Shown here in pieces: positions 33,749 to 42,440 of a stretch of DNA of 64,000 nucleotides. Origin of the DNA: a virus; IMG/VR virus record IMGVR_UViG_3300050120_000121, positions 1 through 64,000 of that record; one strand, 5' to 3'. Both the position numbers and the translations under genes were made by a program. Numbering within the stretch: the first letter of the stretch is position 1; the number at the start of each line of letters is the position of its first letter. The notes beneath the pieces are model-generated. The model was not told the origin of the DNA, searched no databases, and worked only from the letters and a program-made list of their open reading frames with translations.

Positions 33749-34138
33749 ATGATTGTTCGAATCTTCTGTTGTGGCTGTCAGGTAGATGTGTTACCGGCGC
33801 TAACTGACGGCAGAGAAATCTATCCGCATCGTTCGGATTTGCACGATCTACCGTTTTGGAAATGAGATGCCTGCGGAAACTACGTTGGCTGTCATCACAA
33901 GACGAACACGCCGACAAAACCGCTTGGCAACATCCCGACACCGGAAATCAGAACGTTGCGAATGCGAATCCATGCGATCATCGACCCGGAGTGGAAATCA
34001 GGTAAATTGACGCGCGGACAGGTCTATCGAAGGCTGGCGAAAGCGTTACATCTGAAATCATTCCACACGAGCGACATCAGTACTGCGGAACAGGCGTTTT
34101 GCGTGCTCAAGACGGCGAATGAGATTTTCGTGATCTAA
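33749..34138 (+). pseudogene. DUF3268-like zinc-finger gene with in-frame TGA at codon 39
   Basis: The frame from the ATG at 33749 reads CCGCQ near the start and then LPFWK. It meets TGA at 33863-33865 and continues in the same frame as DACGNYVGCHHKTNTPTKPLG...FDP-like IIDPEWKSGKLTR to 34138. The two halves together match the zinc-finger-associated DUF3268 pattern, in which a cysteine is expected exactly at the TGA (FWxCxxCxxYVGCH). A single TGC-to-TGA change explains it. Read-through or selenocysteine is the alternative. GAAAGGAA precedes the start, and the downstream part shows no other damage. Confidence 0.65.
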
Positions 34139-34197
34139 CCAAGTTGATTCCGCGTTGTTGCGGATGTGTCGAGTGAACCTTTTTTGGAGATTTTCGA

Positions 34198-34500
34198 ATG
34201 TCAGGACAGATCGAATTGGGCGACGAAGTGGAAGATGTTGTCACCGGATTCCGTGGTATCACAACCTGTAAGACGGACTACCTGAATGGATGTGCGAAAT
34301 TCGGAGTACAGCCGAAGCAAGGAAAAGACGGCAAGATGCCTGAGACATGGCATATTGACGAACCACAATTAAAAGTCGTCAAAAAGTCGAGCGTGAAGCC
34401 GGGAATCACGATTCCTCCAGCGACTCCGAAGAATCCCAATCCACAACCAGTTCGCACGGGAGGACCATCAATTCGCGGATCGAGCCTGAATCAGCGATAG
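34198..34500 (+). CDS. Conserved small protein, GDEVEDVVTGFRG type
   Basis: A 100-residue protein with an N-terminal beta domain (LGDEVEDVVTGFRGITTCKT, then LNGCAKFGVQP and WHIDEPQL). I recall this pattern from many short phage and prophage proteins that assist structural regions, without a known function. The C-terminal 40 residues are a disordered proline-rich tail. A terminator follows. Confidence 0.55.
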   Translation: MSGQIELGDEVEDVVTGFRGITTCKTDYLNGCAKFGVQPKQGKDGKMPETWHIDEPQLKVVKKSSVKPGITIPPATPKNPNPQPVRTGGPSIRGSSLNQR

Positions 34501-34558
34501 ACAACTTTGGAACCGCTGCCCGCGTCACAAACCAGTGACCGACACGAAAACCAAGTTT

Positions 34559-34592
34559 GCCCTGTGCATTGATTTGCACGGGGCTTTCTCAT
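34559..34592 (+). terminator. Rho-independent terminator
   Basis: A 10-bp stem GCCCTGTGCA/TGCACGGGGC (one T-G pair) with a six-base loop, then TTTCTCATTT. It ends the accessory-gene run before the head operon. Confidence 0.75.
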
Positions 34593-34626
34593 TTATGGTT
34601 GCAAATCATGCGTTTCACATTTCCAG

Positions 34627-34655
34627 TTGCCAAGTTACGGCAAGTTTGCGATAAC
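34627..34655 (+). promoter_or_regulatory. Candidate promoter of the head operon
   Basis: TTGCCA, 17 bases, GATAAC, between the terminator and the next gene. TTGCC and GGCAA form a small inverted repeat over the -35. Moderate matches only. Confidence 0.35.
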
Positions 34656-34686
34656 AAAACGCATCTGACAGATTAAACCTGCAAGG

Positions 34687-34908
34687 ATGCGGAAAATGCT
34701 CGTGAAAGATTCACCACAAGGGAAGCCGAAGCGACGTTGGATTCCGTACTACAAGCTGAACGTCGATTGCAACTGCCCTGACTGCCACGTTCCATGTATT
34801 GTCGGGAAAGTGCTTACCGGGACAGACGGAAAGCCAGTGCAGCATCGTTACTGCCCGAATTGCACGTTCAGTTTGAAGGTTCCTCTTCCCGCGTCTGAAG
34901 CCAAATAG
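34687..34908 (+). CDS. Small zinc-ribbon protein
   Basis: A 73-residue basic protein with CNCPDCHVPC and YCPNCTF, together a four-cysteine ribbon. It is the first gene after the terminator and ahead of the prohead protease. Start at 34687 or 34696. Confidence 0.5.
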   Translation: MRKMLVKDSPQGKPKRRWIPYYKLNVDCNCPDCHVPCIVGKVLTGTDGKPVQHRYCPNCTFSLKVPLPASEAK

Positions 34909-34990
34909 ACCGCCGAATCGTATTAACGTTTGTACGTTTTCGCTCTGTTGGCATTCCGCGTATCTTGCCGTGTCCGTCTAATCGTCCCGC

Positions 34991-36430
34991 ATGGACGCAT
35001 CTGTCAATCAAGTCGACGCTTCGGATCGGTATCGCGAGAATCGCGGAATCGGTTGGCAGTATCGCTTGAAAGACCTGAATGGGGCGTTGCTCGGCGGCGG
35101 GTTGGCATACGACACCGTTTCTGGCAATCCCAATGTCGACCGCACTCGAATGTCAGCAACGGCAACAATCAGTGATGCCACCATTGACAGAGTTGGCGAC
35201 GTTTTGCTTCCGCAAGGATGTGTTCTGGATGATTATCGACGAAATCCGGTATGTCTGTGGAACCACGGCCTAGACCACTCGGTTCCGTTCGCCATCGGAA
35301 AAGCAGAAGACGAAAACGGAAATCTCGCAATTCAGATCACCGAAACGGAAGTCATCGGGACAACCTATTTCGCAAAAAGTAATCCGATCGCGGTTCAAAT
35401 TTTCCAGTTGATTGACGAAGGGGTTATTAAAGCCGTCTCAGTCCGCGAAACACCGCTTGAGCAGAAGCAAATCTTTCGCAACGGTCAGAACGTAACTCTT
35501 GTTCCACGGTGGACATTGGAAGAATTCAGTTGGACGAATGTAGGAGTGAATCCTTCTGCTGTTCGAAAAACTCTCTCTCGAAATCGACTCGACGGCAAAC
35601 CGATCCTTGAACCGATTTACAAATCACTGACCGCAACACTTCCTCAGAAACCAGCAACATCCCACGGCGGATTTGTGGAGCAACCAGCAATGGCCAGCAA
35701 ACTGAAGTCTGAAGATTCTGAGATGGATGACGATGACACCACGAAAACCGCAGCGGAAACGCCTGCCGATGAAAAGCCGAACGACGGCGAAAAGCCAGCG
35801 GAAGCATCGGAAGACAAGCCAAAAGAAAATCCCGACGACGTGATGAAAGACGACGAACCCAAAGTGGGCGATCCAAATGAGGACGCAAAATTGGGACGGC
35901 AAGCAATTGGCTATGTCGATGATGGTTGCAAGTCGCTTCGCGGGACGATTCGCTCTTGCTGCAAGTCGATGGAAGAACCCGATGTAAAAGCCCATCTCGA
36001 AGCACTTCATGACACTCTCGGCGAGCATAGCACGGCACTTCAAGGTCTACGTCAAGAAAAATACCCGATGTCCAGCGTCTTGAAAGATGAGGACATGGGC
36101 GGTGGGGACGAGTCTGGTGGCGAAGACGAGGGCGGTGGCGACTCCGATTCAGCGATGAAGTCGATGTTGGCAACGTTCAGTATAAAGCGACATGGATTCG
36201 GTGGTTGCGTTGAACATGTCAAGGATGTTCTGAGGACTTGCAAGAGTCTGTCCGCCGACGAAAAACGAAAGTTGAATATTGCCATCGACGGCTTTACGAA
36301 GATCAAGTCGCAGGCCAAGTCACTCTACGAAGAATCATTGAAACGCGACACAAAAACCGAAAAGAAACCCGCGATTACCTCCGCTCAACAGGCCGAAATT
36401 GACGCCGCGTTTGCTCTGCTGAAGTCTTAA
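34991..36430 (+). CDS. HK97-type prohead protease fused to scaffold domain
   Basis: A 479-residue protein. Residues 45-205 are the protease: SDATIDRVGDVLLPQG, then LWNHG with H92, then GVIKAVSVRE with S150, the usual His and Ser of this serine-protease family. After residue 220 the protein is acidic and disordered. A helical region from about 285 to the end (with Cys pairs and coiled coil) probably acts as the delta/scaffold domain and is cut out during capsid maturation. Its location directly before the major capsid gene supports both roles. Confidence 0.88.
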   Translation: MDASVNQVDASDRYRENRGIGWQYRLKDLNGALLGGGLAYDTVSGNPNVDRTRMSATATISDATIDRVGDVLLPQGCVLDDYRRNPVCLWNHGLDHSVPFAIGKAEDENGNLAIQITETEVIGTTYFAKSNPIAVQIFQLIDEGVIKAVSVRETPLEQKQIFRNGQNVTLVPRWTLEEFSWTNVGVNPSAVRKTLSRNRLDGKPILEPIYKSLTATLPQKPATSHGGFVEQPAMASKLKSEDSEMDDDDTTKTAAETPADEKPNDGEKPAEASEDKPKENPDDVMKDDEPKVGDPNEDAKLGRQAIGYVDDGCKSLRGTIRSCCKSMEEPDVKAHLEALHDTLGEHSTALQGLRQEKYPMSSVLKDEDMGGGDESGGEDEGGGDSDSAMKSMLATFSIKRHGFGGCVEHVKDVLRTCKSLSADEKRKLNIAIDGFTKIKSQAKSLYEESLKRDTKTEKKPAITSAQQAEIDAAFALLKS

Positions 36431-36488
36431 ATTCGTGGCCGAATGGCCAGATGTCCGGTCCACGATCTCTGTTCAAGGATTGAATGAA

Positions 36489-37832
36489 ATGCCAACTGTT
36501 GAAGAACTCGTTGCCGAAACGAAAAAGACTGTTGCCGAACGCGATTCCGTCAAGGCTGAATTGAAATCGCTGAAGGACAAACTCAGTTCGACGGTCGATC
36601 CATCCTTGATCCATCGCGATGCAAGCGGTGCGTCGGCTGGCGGATGGGAAGAATCCGATGACGAACTGACGGCGGTTGTCGGTCGCGATGACTTGCGGGG
36701 AGTTCCGAAGCTCGAACGCCGATCGAGTGCGAAGTCAGTTATCAAGTCGCTCGTCAAGCAGGGCTACAAGCCGTATGGCGAGTTCAAGAGCTTTGGCGAA
36801 TTCATCAAGTTCGGCGTTGAAAACCGCGACTACAAAAACAAGATCGAAACTCGCGTTGGCGACCATTTCAAATCGGTCAGCAAGGCGATTCAGGGGATGA
36901 CGACCACTGACGGTTCCGATGGCGGATTCGCGGTCATGCCGGAATTCAGCAAGAACATCCTGGAGCGTTCATTCGACAACAATCTGTGGAATGAAACCGA
37001 CTCCTACACCGTCAGCGGAAACTCGATGACGTTTTTGGCCTCGGCTGAAATAAGCCGGGCTAACGGAAGTCGTCACGGCGGTCTGCAAGGCTTCTGGCAG
37101 GGTGAAGGTGGGGCTGGAACCAAGAGCAAGCCAACCATTCGCGAAGTCAATTTGAAGCTGGGCAAAATCATCATAATCGTCTACTTGACGAATGAACTGC
37201 TGGCGGACAACGCCTACGCTCTCGAACAGTACGTGACTCGCAAGGCAGGGGACGAAATCAAGTTCTTGCAAGGCGACTCGCTCATCAACGGCATCAGTTC
37301 TGGCGGTCAGCCGATGGGTTGGATCAATTCGCCGAATCTGGTCTCGGTGGCGAAGGAAGTCGGTCAGGACGCGAAAACGATTCAGACGATCAACGTCGAA
37401 AATATGTACTCGCGGTTCTTCGCTCCGATGCTTCCGAAAGCCAAGTGGTATCACCATCAGGACATTCAGCCACAACTCGACACGATGACTTTGGGTCTCG
37501 GTTTGGGACAGGTGCCGGTCTACCTGCCGCCCGGTGGGATGTCGGAAGCTCCATACGGGATGCTGAAGGGCCGGGCAATGCAGCCGACGGAATTCAATGC
37601 AACGTTGGGAACGCAGGGTGACTTGATGCTGGCGGACATGAGCCAAATGCTGTCCATCAGCAAGGGCGGAATTCAGCAGGCCGTTTCGATGCACGTTGAA
37701 TTCTTGACCGACCAACTGGCCATGCGGTTCACTCTGCGATGCGGTGCTCGTCCTTGGGAAAACACTCCGCTGACGCCATACAAGGGCACAAATAGTCAGT
37801 CGAGTTGTATCGCTTTGGACTCGCGAGCCTGA
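36489..37832 (+). CDS. Major capsid protein, HK97 fold
   Basis: About 447 residues from the ATG at 36489, which has AAGGA ten bases before it; the GTG at 36435 lacks a ribosome site. The first 100 residues are a charged helix (EELVAETKKTVAERDSVKAEL) followed by a linker, like the N-terminal delta region. The rest has the HK97 landmarks: TTDGSDGGFAVMPEF before the N-arm, VYLTNELLADNAYALEQYV spine-helix context and a late ARPWENTPLTPYKG. It directly follows the protease/scaffold gene. Confidence 0.9.
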   Translation: MPTVEELVAETKKTVAERDSVKAELKSLKDKLSSTVDPSLIHRDASGASAGGWEESDDELTAVVGRDDLRGVPKLERRSSAKSVIKSLVKQGYKPYGEFKSFGEFIKFGVENRDYKNKIETRVGDHFKSVSKAIQGMTTTDGSDGGFAVMPEFSKNILERSFDNNLWNETDSYTVSGNSMTFLASAEISRANGSRHGGLQGFWQGEGGAGTKSKPTIREVNLKLGKIIIIVYLTNELLADNAYALEQYVTRKAGDEIKFLQGDSLINGISSGGQPMGWINSPNLVSVAKEVGQDAKTIQTINVENMYSRFFAPMLPKAKWYHHQDIQPQLDTMTLGLGLGQVPVYLPPGGMSEAPYGMLKGRAMQPTEFNATLGTQGDLMLADMSQMLSISKGGIQQAVSMHVEFLTDQLAMRFTLRCGARPWENTPLTPYKGTNSQSSCIALDSRA

Positions 37833-38452
37833 AGCATTTTTTGATAGCTGTTCCATCGGCAGAGTTTACATGATCTCTGTCCGGTGGATTGACGGACGTA
37901 TGTATTGTCTGCTGTGAATTCATGACCATGAATGCAATGCGTTTTTTCTTGATTGTAATGACGTTCACGTTTTCGGACGTACGGTCTCTTCGTTCGGTTT
38001 TTTCTCCATACGGCGATGCAAATCGAACAAAGCCTAGTTCCTCTGGTATCAAACACAGTTGTCTCTTCGGTGAATTTATGCCCATTCTTGCAATGGGTTC
38101 TCTTTCTCAAATGATGGTTGTCCCCACGAGGTTGATTTTGCGGTCGAACTTGGGACGAAATTCGACCCTTCGCGGCCGCGTCTCGCATGTTGTCGGTTTG
38201 AGTTCCCAAGAACAAATGGGACGGATTGACACAAGAGCGATTGTCGAATTCATGCAAGACCATCAAGCTATCGGGGATTGGCCCAATGTAAAGTTCCCAA
38301 GAAACGCGATGAGCGGTAGTTCTGACTCCGGTTCTACTGATCGTCGATTGACCATATCCAGCCTTTGTTTTCGATCCAATCCAGTTCCAGCAACAGCCGA
38401 AATCAGCATCGGCTACATGAGTCAAGAACGAAGCAATTTTGTCTCTCTTCAT
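37796..38452 (-). CDS. HNH homing endonuclease
   Basis: A 218-residue protein on the strand opposite the head operon. Residues 15-95 have CWNWIGSKTKAGYG, AHRVSWELYIG, LHEFDNRSCVNPSHLFLG and NMRDAAAKGR, the HNH_3 homing-endonuclease pattern. Two zinc modules follow (THCKNGHKF...CSIC and THCIHGHEF...CKLC), likely DNA-binding. It overlaps the 3' end of the capsid gene by 37 bases in convergent orientation and fills the 700-base gap before the next head gene, as expected of a free-standing invader. Confidence 0.85.
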   Translation of the reverse strand: MKRDKIASFLTHVADADFGCCWNWIGSKTKAGYGQSTISRTGVRTTAHRVSWELYIGPIPDSLMVLHEFDNRSCVNPSHLFLGTQTDNMRDAAAKGRISSQVRPQNQPRGDNHHLRKRTHCKNGHKFTEETTVFDTRGTRLCSICIAVWRKNRTKRPYVRKRERHYNQEKTHCIHGHEFTADNTYVRQSTGQRSCKLCRWNSYQKMLQARESKAIQLD

Positions 38453-38527
38453 GGCGAGTCTCCGGTTAATGTGTAATCGGGATTGTGACTTGCGGATTCT
38501 AGATACGACTTAACGAGGATACAAGCC

Positions 38528-39091
38528 ATGCAAGGCAACCGGACGTTTCTTGAGGGGTTGGATATCCACCCGCTGTTCTGGGAACAGGACGCGAACACGG
38601 ACATCACGGGCGATTGGCTTGGAATCGCCAATTATGGGCGAGCGTACATTCTGTTGGATAAGGCGGGGTCCGAACAGGTCGACGATCTTGGTTTGCAGAT
38701 CTTGCAGGCCAAGGACAACGCCGGAACCGGTGCCAAAGGCATGTTGGTCAGCCGGGCATGGTATAAAGCCGGGACCATGACCGCTCAAGGGTTATGGACG
38801 GCGGTTGCTCTCGGACCATCCGACTTTCTCGCATTCGGAACCAATACGTCATCTGGCGGTGTGAGCTATGCCACAACCGTCGATACGCGGGTGATTCCCG
38901 ACGCGACAACTCTGCCGTTTTCGATGCTGGTCGAGATTCGGAACGTCGAGTTCGACCAAGCGAACGGCTTCAAATACTTCACCGCGTTCATCGAAGGTGA
39001 CAACGTGAACAACACGTGCCTAATTACGGCACAAGGGATTCTGATGGACTGCGGCATCGCCGGGGCCATTCCTCCCAATCCGACGACCTGA
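38528..39091 (+). CDS. Putative head decoration or structural protein
   Basis: A 187-residue protein, first virion gene after the capsid gene and HNH insertion, with ACGAGGA before the ATG. It is G, A, T-rich and beta-structured, with no charged tail. Position fits a capsid decoration protein. No family recognised. Confidence 0.5.
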   Translation: MQGNRTFLEGLDIHPLFWEQDANTDITGDWLGIANYGRAYILLDKAGSEQVDDLGLQILQAKDNAGTGAKGMLVSRAWYKAGTMTAQGLWTAVALGPSDFLAFGTNTSSGGVSYATTVDTRVIPDATTLPFSMLVEIRNVEFDQANGFKYFTAFIEGDNVNNTCLITAQGILMDCGIAGAIPPNPTT

Positions 39092-39105
39092 CATTTCTGC
39101 CAATG

Positions 39106-39137
39106 AGCCGCTCAGCTTCGTCTGAGCGGCTTGTTCT
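39106..39137 (+). terminator. Rho-independent terminator
   Basis: A perfect 10-bp stem AGCCGCTCAG/CTGAGCGGCT with loop CTTCGT, followed by TTGTTCTGATT. The T-run is short, so it may be leaky and set the capsid-to-tail transcript ratio. Confidence 0.65.
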
Positions 39138-39160
39138 GATTCTCCTACACAGAGAGGGCC

Positions 39161-39646
39161 ATGATGGCCAACGAACAATCCCAAAAGCCAGACAAGTCAC
39201 GACACGAACGGCTGGAGACAATCGCTCTTCAGATTTTCGCATCGGCCATGTCGGTTGGTGTGCCTCCAATGCTTATCAATCAAGCGGCCAGACGAGCGTT
39301 CCAAGGGGCGAATGCCTTCATGGAACAATCGGACAAGTATGCTAGCGGAACGCCGATTCAACCGTTCATTCCGACCGGAATCCAGATGGCGAACTGCTCT
39401 GCTCCGAATCTGTCGAAAACGCATCCAATCAATCTGGTGGCCGTCAAGCATCAGCGACGTGACCACAGTTGGGCGGGTGGAGATTTGGAATTGGTCGCGA
39501 AGATTTGGGAACGCATCAAGGGAATTGACGTTGCCGATCCGGACATTGACCGACGACTGGAAGATTCTGACCTCGGAATCAACTGGACTCGTGATGAGAT
39601 TGTCACTGCCAAACATCTGTTCCCCGCGTACGTGGGCAAGAACTGA
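39161..39646 (+). CDS. Phage head-region protein of unknown function
   Basis: A 161-residue protein between two terminators. It is helical at the N-terminus, with a mixed C-terminus (IKGIDVADPDIDRR and NWTRDEIVTAKHLFPAYVG). Start at 39161 or 39164. No family recognised. Confidence 0.45.
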   Translation: MMANEQSQKPDKSRHERLETIALQIFASAMSVGVPPMLINQAARRAFQGANAFMEQSDKYASGTPIQPFIPTGIQMANCSAPNLSKTHPINLVAVKHQRRDHSWAGGDLELVAKIWERIKGIDVADPDIDRRLEDSDLGINWTRDEIVTAKHLFPAYVGKN

Positions 39647-39690
39647 TTTCATACCTGTGCCTCGAAGTCGCTTTATTGCGGAGTTAGAAC

Positions 39691-40578
39691 ATGCCAGTCA
39701 CGAATAGTGCGAACTTCAAGCAAATTCGAGCCAGCGAACGGTTCACCGTGCATCCCTCGACTGGAAACGTATTCTTCGTTGACTCGGTGACGGGTTCGGC
39801 GACTGGCGGATATCACCCCGATGGTCCGGCCGCAACTCTCACGCAAGCACTGGCACTCTGTACCGCGAACAATAACGACACGATCTTCGTGTTTCCGACT
39901 CATGCGGAAGCGGTTGTCGGTGCGGCTGGAATTGCGTTCAACAAAGCTGGCGTCACTGTTGTGGGGATGGGAAGCGGTCGCGGACGACCAACGATTACCC
40001 TGTCGACATCAACCGCGGCACAAATCACGATCACGGCCGCGAACACGACGATTCAGAATTGCGTGTTTGACCTGACGGGAATTGACGCCATCGTCGCGGG
40101 AATCGCCATTACTGCCGCTGATGTCGCAATTCGCGGATGTGAATTCATCATGCAAGCCGCTGCTGCATCTCCAGCATTGGGGATTCTGACAGCCGCGACA
40201 GCCGCGAGGCTCGTGATTGATTCGAATCGGTTCTTGGGACTCGCGACCACGACAGGCGGAACTCTCGCCGCATGCGTTCAGCACGAAGTGGGCGTCGACT
40301 TCCAAATCACAAACAACTATTTCCGTGGCAAGATGACGCAAGCGGTCCTCAACGCCACAACGATTCTTGGCGGATTGATCGCGAATAACAAATTCCACAT
40401 CTATACCGGAACTAAGGGAATCTCTCTTGCGGCCGGTACGACTGGTTCGGGATTTGATAATCGACTCTCGGTTCCATCTGGAACAACGCCTGTCGTCGGT
40501 GCCGGATTCACATGGGCGTCGAATAATTATTCAACGGAAGCTCTGGCTGTTGGAACCCCAACCGCTGCGGCATTCTGA
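39691..40578 (+). CDS. Right-handed beta-helix structural protein
   Basis: A 295-residue protein with regular short strands: GVTVVGMG, ITITAANTTIQNCVFDLTG, AADVAIRGCEFIM, RLVIDSNRFLGL, DFQITNNYFRG. These are rungs of a pectate-lyase-like beta-helix. It begins with a GGYHPDGPAATLTQALALC-type capping motif. No catalytic residues are evident. It may be a head fibre or decoration protein. Confidence 0.6.
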   Translation: MPVTNSANFKQIRASERFTVHPSTGNVFFVDSVTGSATGGYHPDGPAATLTQALALCTANNNDTIFVFPTHAEAVVGAAGIAFNKAGVTVVGMGSGRGRPTITLSTSTAAQITITAANTTIQNCVFDLTGIDAIVAGIAITAADVAIRGCEFIMQAAAASPALGILTAATAARLVIDSNRFLGLATTTGGTLAACVQHEVGVDFQITNNYFRGKMTQAVLNATTILGGLIANNKFHIYTGTKGISLAAGTTGSGFDNRLSVPSGTTPVVGAGFTWASNNYSTEALAVGTPTAAAF

Positions 40579-40603
40579 TCGTCGACACGAATCGAAAAAC
40601 AAA

Positions 40604-40640
40604 AGCCAGTGGAACGCATCGTCGGTTCACTGGCTCTTTC
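40604..40640 (+). terminator. Rho-independent terminator
   Basis: AGCCAGT and GAAC pair with GTTC and ACTGGCT (one bulged G), followed by CTTTC. The weak T-run suggests partial termination before the head-tail joining genes. Confidence 0.6.
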
Positions 40641-40666
40641 GCAAGGCGGTAGAGAAAGGCGAACGG

Positions 40667-41326
40667 ATGGCACTTTCAACCGTTCCATCTTGTATGGCGC
40701 AAGCCGGAATGGTGTCCGTCACCGACGCACAGTCGGCACAGATGCAAGCGTTCATCAATGGAATTTCGGATCTCGTTTATCATCAGCTTCATCGCAATTT
40801 TGACGTCCGAACCTATACCGAATTTTACAGCGGCGATGGTTCGCCATTCATTCTGTTGCGACAGTATCCGGTGATTTCAGTTACGTCGATTTGCGAAGAT
40901 CCTGAAGGTAACTTTGGGCAGACAGCCGGTGGATTTGATTCATCGTTGAATCTTGTTCAAGGGGTCGACTGGGTTCTGATGGCTGGTCAGAACGGAATCG
41001 GTTCATCTGGAATGATTCGGCGGATCAAAGGTGCGTGGTGGGCACGTCACACGCGAGAACTTGGCATCGTTTCGAATTTGCCACCATTGCCGAGCGGAAA
41101 CATCAAGATTGTTTATACGGCCGGATACTCTCCGATTCCGTACGCGATTCAAATGGCCGTCAACTCTGCGGTGATGCGAGCAATGGCGACAGCAGCGGCC
41201 GGCGGTGCGGCTCAGTCGATGAGCTATGAAGATGCGACGATGACGTATGTGTCACCAGCGGATTTGGCGATGATCTTCGGCACGATTGAAAGCACATTGG
41301 GCAGTTATAAGGCGATTGTGATCTGA
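40667..41326 (+). CDS. Head-tail connector (gp6-like) protein
   Basis: A 219-residue protein from the ATG at 40667. It has an N-terminal helix, then RQYPVISVTSICED and NIKIVYTAGYSPIPYAIQMAVNSAVM. The VYTAGY...P..I..AV phrase is typical of gp6-like connectors that bind under the portal. Its stop overlaps the next start, and the gene order that follows supports it. Confidence 0.7.
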   Translation: MALSTVPSCMAQAGMVSVTDAQSAQMQAFINGISDLVYHQLHRNFDVRTYTEFYSGDGSPFILLRQYPVISVTSICEDPEGNFGQTAGGFDSSLNLVQGVDWVLMAGQNGIGSSGMIRRIKGAWWARHTRELGIVSNLPPLPSGNIKIVYTAGYSPIPYAIQMAVNSAVMRAMATAAAGGAAQSMSYEDATMTYVSPADLAMIFGTIESTLGSYKAIVI

Positions 41327-41952
41327 TGATGACCAGGGCCATCGCAGCGGGAATCATGGGGGCTTTAATCCCTGAACGCGGTCCGGCTGTTGTCACGCTG
41401 AACTATGGTAAATCAGCTTGTCCGCAGTATGGTACGATTTCTGGCAGTGGATCGACGATTACCGGGGTCGGGACCAAGTTCGTCACTGGCAATCCGCAGA
41501 TTCAAGTCGGAACTAAGATCGTCGTCAACAACTCAGCCGGAAGTCTGAACTATCTCGACGGCGGCGGGGTGAATTCGGTCGTCAGCGGCACACTGCTGAA
41601 CGTGACGGCGATTGCATCGGATACATCCCTAACGGTTTCACAGACGGGATTGGCGTTTGCTATGAAATCGTTCTTCACGGATTTGCGGACTGTGGTGAAC
41701 ATCAACGGAGCATGGAAAAAGCCAGTCTCGGGCAAACTTCAGCGATATGGCATGATGAATCTGCAAGGGGACGAGACGCTGCTGCACATACCCGACAACG
41801 AACTGAACGCGGCGGGAAACGGTTACGAAATCAAGACGGACGACACGATTGTGTTCGCAGGCGACACGTTCCAAGTCACATCGTCAGGCACAACATTGAA
41901 AACAGTTTTGACCGATTGGGTTTGTGTGTGCCGAAAGGTGTTGGCGAATTGA
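41326..41952 (+). CDS. Head-tail joining or neck protein
   Basis: A 208-residue protein (ATG 41326 or 41329). The centre has a GTISGSGSTITGVGT...QVGTKIVV beta unit, and the C-terminus GYEIKTDDTIVFAGDTFQVT resembles head-closure or adaptor proteins. Position between connector and tail-completion genes supports the call. Confidence 0.5.
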   Translation: MMTRAIAAGIMGALIPERGPAVVTLNYGKSACPQYGTISGSGSTITGVGTKFVTGNPQIQVGTKIVVNNSAGSLNYLDGGGVNSVVSGTLLNVTAIASDTSLTVSQTGLAFAMKSFFTDLRTVVNINGAWKKPVSGKLQRYGMMNLQGDETLLHIPDNELNAAGNGYEIKTDDTIVFAGDTFQVTSSGTTLKTVLTDWVCVCRKVLAN

Positions 41953-41963
41953 AAGGCTGAAGA

Positions 41964-42440
41964 TTGCCAGGAATTTCGAATCATTTCGATACGATGACCT
42001 ATCTCAAGGCCGTTATTGACAAATTGGCTTTGACGGGACTGACGGGCGGATGCGTCATTCAGGAAGTTGCTCAGTTTCAAGATGGCCAGATCGGAATTCC
42101 CTTTATTTCCGTCTCGCCATATGGACCTGAGCAGGCTGGCGAAGAATTGAATGATGTCGATGGCCATTATTATGGAACGGCCGTCATCATCATGGCCAAA
42201 AACGACACCAGTCTTTTAGAACAGCGATTGGCATGGCGGCAAACTCTCTGGCGAAACTTCAACAATGTCTCGCTTGATACCCTGAATTCGAAGTTCACGC
42301 TCGGATTGCCGTCGATTGGGATGAATTACACGCTGAAAGTGGAGCCGGGCAATTCGTTGGAACCGCAAACCGCATTTGATCGCAAGGGATTTATCAGCGG
42401 AATGATTGTTCGGGCACGATTTCAGGAACCGCGCTCGTGA
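41964..42440 (+). CDS. Tail-completion or tail-terminator-like protein
   Basis: A 158-residue protein with a TTG start preceded by AAAGG; an ATG at 41994 would shorten it by ten residues. The small alpha/beta layout (LKAVIDKLALTG, then FISVSPYGPEQ...) matches minor tail proteins at this locus. It overlaps the next gene by four bases. Confidence 0.5.
   Translation: MPGISNHFDTMTYLKAVIDKLALTGLTGGCVIQEVAQFQDGQIGIPFISVSPYGPEQAGEELNDVDGHYYGTAVIIMAKNDTSLLEQRLAWRQTLWRNFNNVSLDTLNSKFTLGLPSIGMNYTLKVEPGNSLEPQTAFDRKGFISGMIVRARFQEPRS

Noticed and set aside
33863-33910. Bacterial SECIS hairpin after the in-frame TGA
   Set aside because: Only a three-base GCC/GGC pairing is visible in the right interval, far short of a convincing SECIS; a point mutation is simpler.
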